Source: Armatimonadota bacterium (lineage in GTDB: Bacteria > Sysuimicrobiota > Sysuimicrobiia > Sysuimicrobiales > JACQTN01). Taken from it: DNA of 5,582 nt. The notes beneath the pieces were generated by a model. That model was not told the DNA's origin. It saw nothing but the letters and a program-made list of their open reading frames with translations, and made no database searches. This document shows, one piece after another, positions 1 through 2,719 of this stretch; the stretch's first letter is position 1, and each line of letters starts with the position of its first letter. Location: positions 1 to 5,582 of the forward strand of contig JACQTN010000415.1 in NCBI GenBank assembly GCA_016210785.1, in the 5' to 3' direction. Made by a program: the position numbers and the translations under genes.

Positions 1-1054
1 CGCGGGCCGCCTCGACCCGCTGGCTGGCGGGGCCCACGAACTGGGATCGCTCCTCCGCGCCGTTCGCCGACCACACGGTCTCCGGCCGGCACTGCACGAT
101 GTACAGCGCCCGGTCATCGGCGTCGTGTGCCCACTCGATATCCAGGGCACAGCCGTAGTGCTCCTCCAGGCGGAGCCCCAGGCGGGCCAGCGTCCGGAGT
201 TGCTCCTCGTCCAGCACCGGCCGCTCCCGGTCCGTGTCGGGCACGGGCTCCACGACGTTGCCGTTCTGCGCCGCCCGCACCATCATCTTCTGCTTGCTGG
301 CCGCACGCGAGGAGACCACCGCCAAGTCGGGCTTGCGGATCACGTATTCGTCAGGCGTCACCTCGCCCCGGACCACCAACTCGCCCAGACCCCAGGTGCC
401 CTCGATCACGATGACGTCTTTGTCCCCCCTGGCCGGGTGAAGGGTGAACATCACGCCGCTGGCCCGGCTGTTGACCATCTTCTGCACGGCGACGGCCATG
501 TGAACGCGCTCGTGCTCGAACCCCTTGCGCGCGCGATAGGCGATGGCGCGGGGCGTGAACAGGCTGGCGAAGCAGGCGCGCACCTTGTCCAGCAGTTGCC
601 GCTCCCCGCGCACGTTGAGGTAACTCTCCTGCTGCCCGGCGAAGGACGCGGAGGGCAGATCCTCCGCGGTCGCCGAGGAGCGCACCGCCACGAAGGCCTC
701 GCGCTCGCCGATCTGCCGGCCCAGCTCGCGGTAGGCGCCGCAGATGGCCTCGACGAGGGCGGGCGGGAGGTCCGCGCGCTCGATCATCTCCTGGATCTCC
801 AGAGAGGACTGGTGGAGTGCCTTGAGGTCGCGTGGGTTCGCGCGCCGGAGCAACCGGCCGAGCCGGATCCTGATCTCGGCGTGGGCGATGAACCGCCGGT
901 AGGCGGCGGCCGTGACAGCGAACCCGGGGGGCACTGGCACGCCCACCCGGATCATCTCGCCGAGGTTGGCGCTCTTACCCCCGACGAGCGGGGTATCGTC
1001 CTTGGAAAGATCGGAGAACCAGAAGAGGAGTTCCCGCTGCCTGGTCTCGAGCAT
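1..1054 (-). CDS. ppsA: Phosphoenolpyruvate synthase (pyruvate, water dikinase), N-terminal part, cut by the window's left edge
   Basis: The product converts pyruvate, ATP and water to PEP, AMP and phosphate, a cytoplasmic entry step to gluconeogenesis. The visible 351 residues are nearly all the PPDK_N/PEP-synthase ATP-grasp domain. Seen directly: WFSDLSKDD near residue 12, VGGKSANLGEM at 24-34, PVPPGFAVTA at 40-49, VAVRSSATAEDLPSASFAGQ at 122-141, SGVMFT at 199-204, EGTWGLGELVVRGEVTPDEY at 218-237 and YIVQCRPETVW at 318-328. I translated every line and found no frameshift or stop. The family is usually about 750-900 residues, so the phospho-histidine domain and the PEP/pyruvate-binding barrel lie beyond the left edge. 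The ATG at 1054 is chosen because a strong ribosome binding site precedes it and the conserved domain begins about 10 residues later, as is normal. The frame stays open upstream to an ATG at 1228, but that extension resembles nothing. Rifampicin phosphotransferase shares this fold, but the N-terminal motifs fit PEP synthase better. Confidence 0.93.
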   Translation of the reverse strand, partial: MLETRQRELLFWFSDLSKDDTPLVGGKSANLGEMIRVGVPVPPGFAVTAAAYRRFIAHAEIRIRLGRLLRRANPRDLKALHQSSLEIQEMIERADLPPALVEAICGAYRELGRQIGEREAFVAVRSSATAEDLPSASFAGQQESYLNVRGERQLLDKVRACFASLFTPRAIAYRARKGFEHERVHMAVAVQKMVNSRASGVMFTLHPARGDKDVIVIEGTWGLGELVVRGEVTPDEYVIRKPDLAVVSSRAASKQKMMVRAAQNGNVVEPVPDTDRERPVLDEEQLRTLARLGLRLEEHYGCALDIEWAHDADDRALYIVQCRPETVWSANGAEERSQFVGPASQRVEAAR

Positions 1055-1058
1055 GGCT

Positions 1059-1066
1059 TCACCTCC
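1059..1066 (-). promoter_or_regulatory. Strong ribosome binding site of ppsA
   Basis: Read on the minus strand, GGAGGTGA lies four bases before the ATG at 1054. It is a near-full match to the anti-Shine-Dalgarno sequence and fixes the ppsA start here rather than at the in-frame upstream ATG at 1228. Confidence 0.8.
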
Positions 1067-1238
1067 TGCGGCGGCGCACACCCTGATGTCGCTTTGCGTC
1101 ACAACCCACACGTCCGCGGCGGGACACATATCCCCTCTGCTCAACCGGCCCGCCTCACCAGCCGGCGCTGGCGGTGGACCTCGTTCGATGTGCCTGCGCA
1201 GGCTGAAGCACGACGGCCGTTCGGCCATGCCCGGCCTC

Positions 1239-1284
1239 AGTGGGTGATCCCCCGTGTCGCTGTTGTGGATCTGAGCGACCCACT
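1239..1284 (-). repeat. Imperfect inverted repeat in the presumed ppsA leader
   Basis: On the plus strand AGTGGGT (1239-1245) followed by GATCC (1246-1250) pairs with GGATC (1267-1271) and ACCCACT (1278-1284). The result is two stems of 5 and 7 bp, separated by a six-base bulge on one side and closed by a 16-base loop. If ppsA starts from the promoter at 1302-1327, this hairpin would form about 10 bases into the transcript. There is no following run of T on either strand, so it is not a classical intrinsic terminator. It may be chance in GC-rich DNA. Confidence 0.3.
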
Positions 1285-1301
1285 TGTGGTCCGGAATGGG
1301 T

Positions 1302-1327
1302 TTTCCCTGTCGACCCCGCGATTAAAC
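1302..1327 (-). promoter_or_regulatory. Candidate SigB-type promoter facing ppsA
   Basis: Read on the minus strand, GTTTAA (1327-1322) is followed by a 14-base spacer and GGGAAA (1307-1302, with one more A at 1301). The -35 box equals the known SigB consensus GTTTAA, the spacing fits the known 12-15 bases, and the -10 box matches GGGTAT at four of six positions including GGG. Transcription would begin near 1295, leaving a leader of about 240 bases before ppsA. The same architecture occurs in front of the sigma operon on the other strand. The match is seen directly; use by the neighbouring sigma factor is inferred. Confidence 0.55.
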
Positions 1328-1333
1328 AGGAAT

Positions 1334-1347
1334 CTTGCCATGGCAAG
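1334..1347. promoter_or_regulatory. Perfect 14-bp palindrome, candidate operator
   Basis: CTTGCCATGGCAAG is a perfect palindrome with no mismatch. It lies six bases upstream of the -35 box of the ppsA-facing promoter, so its centre is near -45 relative to the inferred start. It is about 58 bases upstream of the -35 box of the promoter facing the sigma operon. The position suits a dimeric transcription factor acting on one or both promoters. No regulator gene is visible in the window, so the factor is unknown. Confidence 0.4.
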
Positions 1348-1405
1348 GGAACGCGGCCGTTGTCAGGAGAGGTCTCAGGCGGCCGGGAGAGGAGAGACCG
1401 GGGAA

Positions 1406-1432
1406 GTTTAGCCTGTGGCCCGGTGGGGGAAT
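1406..1432 (+). promoter_or_regulatory. Candidate SigB-type promoter of the RsbW-like/sigma operon (autoregulation)
   Basis: GTTTAG (1406-1411), a 15-base spacer and GGGAAT (1427-1432) match the SigB/SigF promoter pattern GTTTAA-N12-15-GGGTAT at five of six positions in each box. Transcription would begin near 1439, about 105 bases before the first gene. SigB-family operons are commonly autoregulated from such a promoter, so this fits the sigma factor encoded at 1950-2687. No convincing housekeeping -35/-10 pair was found nearby. Confidence 0.6.
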
Positions 1433-1530
1433 ATGGTGACGACGAGCACAAGGAACGGGGCAGCATGACGGAGAAGGCGATTACCCCGACCATGGGCCGC
1501 GGCTAGCGGCACCCACCAGGCTTGGCGCAA

Positions 1531-1536
1531 GAGGAG
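1531..1536 (+). promoter_or_regulatory. Ribosome binding site of the RsbW-like gene, deciding its start
   Basis: GAGGAG lies seven bases before the GTG at 1544 but only one base before the in-frame GTG at 1538. The spacing favours 1544 as the true start. Confidence 0.6.
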
Positions 1537-1543
1537 AGTGCAC

Positions 1544-1981
1544 GTGGACTCGAGCACGCCTTCCCCCCCGTCCCGCACGGAGACAGAGCGCATCCAGGTG
1601 ACGATCCCTGCGCGCCCCGAGTACGTGGTAGTCGTCCGCCTGGTCGTGGCCGGCATTGCCGGCCGCATGCCCTTTTCTGTGGACGACATCGAGGACCTGA
1701 AGCTCGCCGTGGGCGAGGCCTGCACGGTGGCGATCCTCGCCGGCGCGCCGCAGGTCGAGGTCGGCTTTGACGTGGCTCCCGATCAACTGGAGGTGCACAT
1801 TGCCTATCGGCAGGCGCGCGGAGGGCGCGGCGGACAGGAACGCGAGCTCGCCACGTTTCTGGTGCGGTGCCTCATGGACGACGTGCGATTCGAGAGCCGT
1901 GGAACGCAACGTATGATCCGGATGACGAAGCGTGTCCCCAGGGAGCAGAATGGCGCCCCGCGCGAAGCAGAAGGCAGATGA
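1544..1981 (+). CDS. RsbW-like anti-sigma-type protein with degenerate ATP-binding motifs
   Basis: This 145-residue protein has the size and outline of RsbW/SpoIIAB HATPase_c_2 proteins, which bind a SigB-type sigma factor and phosphorylate an anti-anti-sigma partner. Seen directly: a beta strand IQVTIPARPEYV at residues 17-28, the helix DIEDLKLAVGEACT at 48-61 that carries the N-box, strands at about 71-88, and a C-terminal helix and strand (LVRCLMDDVRF at 106-116, IRMTKRV at 125-131) matching the end of RsbW. The N-box asparagine expected after EACT is Val62 (GTG codon at 1727-1729). The DxG motif and the glycine-rich ATP lid expected at about 85-103 are absent, replaced by an Arg/Gly/Gln-rich segment. 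It therefore probably cannot bind ATP or phosphorylate a partner but may still bind the sigma factor. The start is GTG 1544; GTG 1538 is possible. Its 3' end overlaps the sigma gene by 32 bases. The fold assignment is inferred from motifs. Confidence 0.82.
   Translation: MDSSTPSPPSRTETERIQVTIPARPEYVVVVRLVVAGIAGRMPFSVDDIEDLKLAVGEACTVAILAGAPQVEVGFDVAPDQLEVHIAYRQARGGRGGQERELATFLVRCLMDDVRFESRGTQRMIRMTKRVPREQNGAPREAEGR
1941..1945 (+). promoter_or_regulatory. Ribosome binding site of the sigma-factor gene, inside the upstream gene
   Basis: GGGAG lies four bases before the ATG at 1950, within the coding sequence of the RsbW-like gene. It supports ATG 1950 over the in-frame GTG at 1932, whose upstream sequence is a poorer match. 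Confidence 0.5.
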
Positions 1982-2687
1982 GCGGGACGCCCTTCACGGT
2001 CTCTTCCTCGAGTACTGGCGGACCCCAAACCCGGCGCTGCGGGAGCGGCTGGTCCTGGCGCACGCCGACCTGGCCGCGTCGCTGGCACGCAAGTTCGCCT
2101 ACCGCGGGGAGCCGCTGGAGGATCTCATCCAGGTCGCGCAACTGGGGCTGCTGAACGCCGTCGACCGGTTCGACCCCACCCGCGGGACGGAGTTCGCGCA
2201 CTACGCCACCGCCACGATCGTCGGGGAGATCAAGCGCCACTTCCGGGACAAGCTGTGGACGATTCGCGTCCCGCGGCGCCTGCGAGAGTTGAACAGCGCG
2301 CTGATGCGTGCCACGGAGCGCCTGTCCCAGCGACTGGGGCGCTCGCCGACGGTTCCCGAGATCGCCGAGGAGGCCGGGGTCTCGTTCGAAGACGTGGTGC
2401 AGGTCTTTGAGCTTGGCGGGGCGTACAGCCCCGCCTCCCTGGAGGCCTCGCCGCTCGCCAACTTCCTCGGCGACGAGGACCCCGAGCTGGCGCGCCTGGA
2501 GGACCGCCGGGCCATCGAGGACGCCCTGCGGCTGCTGCCGGAGCGGGAGCGGACGGTCCTCCGGCTGCGGTACTATGAGGACCTGTCCCAGGCCGAGATT
2601 GCCAAGCGGCTGGGAATCTCGCAGATGCACGTCTCGCGCATCCAGCGCGAGGCGCTGCGGCGGTTGAGGACCGTGCTGGAGTCCTGA
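1950..2687 (+). CDS. sigB: SigB/SigF/SigG-family alternative sigma factor
   Basis: This 245-residue protein directs RNA polymerase to alternative promoters, classically those of the general stress response. Region 2 is clear: EDLIQVAQLGLLNAVDRFDP at residues 57-76, then IVGEIKRHFRDKLWTIRVPR at 90-109, which aligns closely with the equivalent stretch of Bacillus subtilis SigB as I recall it. Region 3 is at about 125-150 (RSPTVPEIAEEAGVSFEDV). Region 4 is at about 190-241, with LPERERTVLRLRYYEDLSQ and the helix-turn-helix AEIAKRLGISQMHVSRIQRE at 215-234; LGISQMHVSR is identical to a block in SigB. Region 1 is almost absent, as is normal for group 3 sigma factors. The gene overlaps the RsbW-like gene by 32 bases, which points to coupled translation and to the upstream product being its partner. 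The SigB-like promoters at 1406 and 1302 are its likely targets. Membership of the SigB/F/G group is firm; the stimulus is unknown. Confidence 0.93.
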   Translation: MAPRAKQKADERDALHGLFLEYWRTPNPALRERLVLAHADLAASLARKFAYRGEPLEDLIQVAQLGLLNAVDRFDPTRGTEFAHYATATIVGEIKRHFRDKLWTIRVPRRLRELNSALMRATERLSQRLGRSPTVPEIAEEAGVSFEDVVQVFELGGAYSPASLEASPLANFLGDEDPELARLEDRRAIEDALRLLPERERTVLRLRYYEDLSQAEIAKRLGISQMHVSRIQREALRRLRTVLES

Positions 2688-2696
2688 GGGCCGCAC

Positions 2697-2719
2697 GGCG
2701 CTACGATGGGGGCAGCGCC
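2697..2719. terminator. Weak hairpin at the junction of convergent genes, possible shared terminator
   Basis: GGCGCT (2697-2702) and AGCGCC (2714-2719) form a six-bp stem with an 11-base loop. It covers most of the 13-bp gap between the sigma gene and the convergent phosphatase gene, plus the last codons of the latter. There is no T-run on either side, so it does not meet the usual intrinsic-terminator pattern. It is listed only because no better terminator is seen at this junction. Confidence 0.2.

Larger units (their letters stand above)
1055..1543. other. Divergent intergenic control region between ppsA and the sigma-factor operon
   Basis: This 489-bp stretch separates two divergently transcribed units. 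It holds the ppsA ribosome binding site, an imperfect hairpin at 1239-1284, a minus-strand SigB-like promoter at 1302-1327, a perfect palindrome at 1334-1347, a short inverted repeat (GGTCTC 1371-1376, GAGACC 1394-1399), a plus-strand SigB-like promoter at 1406-1432, a possible 13-codon leader frame at 1465-1506 and the ribosome binding site at 1531-1536. Longer open frames cross it on both strands, but their translations look like random GC-rich sequence. No tRNA, riboswitch class or insertion-sequence end was recognised. Confidence 0.7.

Noticed and set aside
1128..1146. GGGGATAT (minus strand, 1135-1128) as a -10 box for ppsA
   Set aside because: It resembles a SigB -10, but the only nearby GTT-like element (1143-1146) is just seven bases away and nothing like GTTT lies at 12-15 bases.
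1055..1228. 58-codon in-frame N-terminal extension of ppsA from an ATG at 1228
   Set aside because: The extension has no similarity to PEP synthases, and the ATG at 1054 has a near-perfect Shine-Dalgarno sequence at the right distance from the conserved domain.
125..1411. Plus-strand open frame of 428 codons
   Set aside because: It lies opposite ppsA, whose own frame gives clear conserved motifs. The plus-strand translation is rich in His, Arg, Gly and Pro, as expected for antisense of a GC-rich gene, and matches nothing I recognise.
1155..1493. Minus-strand open frame of 112 codons in the intergenic region
   Set aside because: It overlaps both promoter candidates and its translation looks random, with no convincing ribosome binding site.
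1932..1934. GTG at 1932 as the sigma-factor start
   Set aside because: It adds six residues with weaker upstream pairing; ATG 1950 has GGGAG at 1941-1945. It remains possible.
1872..2696. Minus-strand open frame of 274 codons
   Set aside because: It is antisense to the sigma factor, which is certain from its conserved regions 2 to 4.
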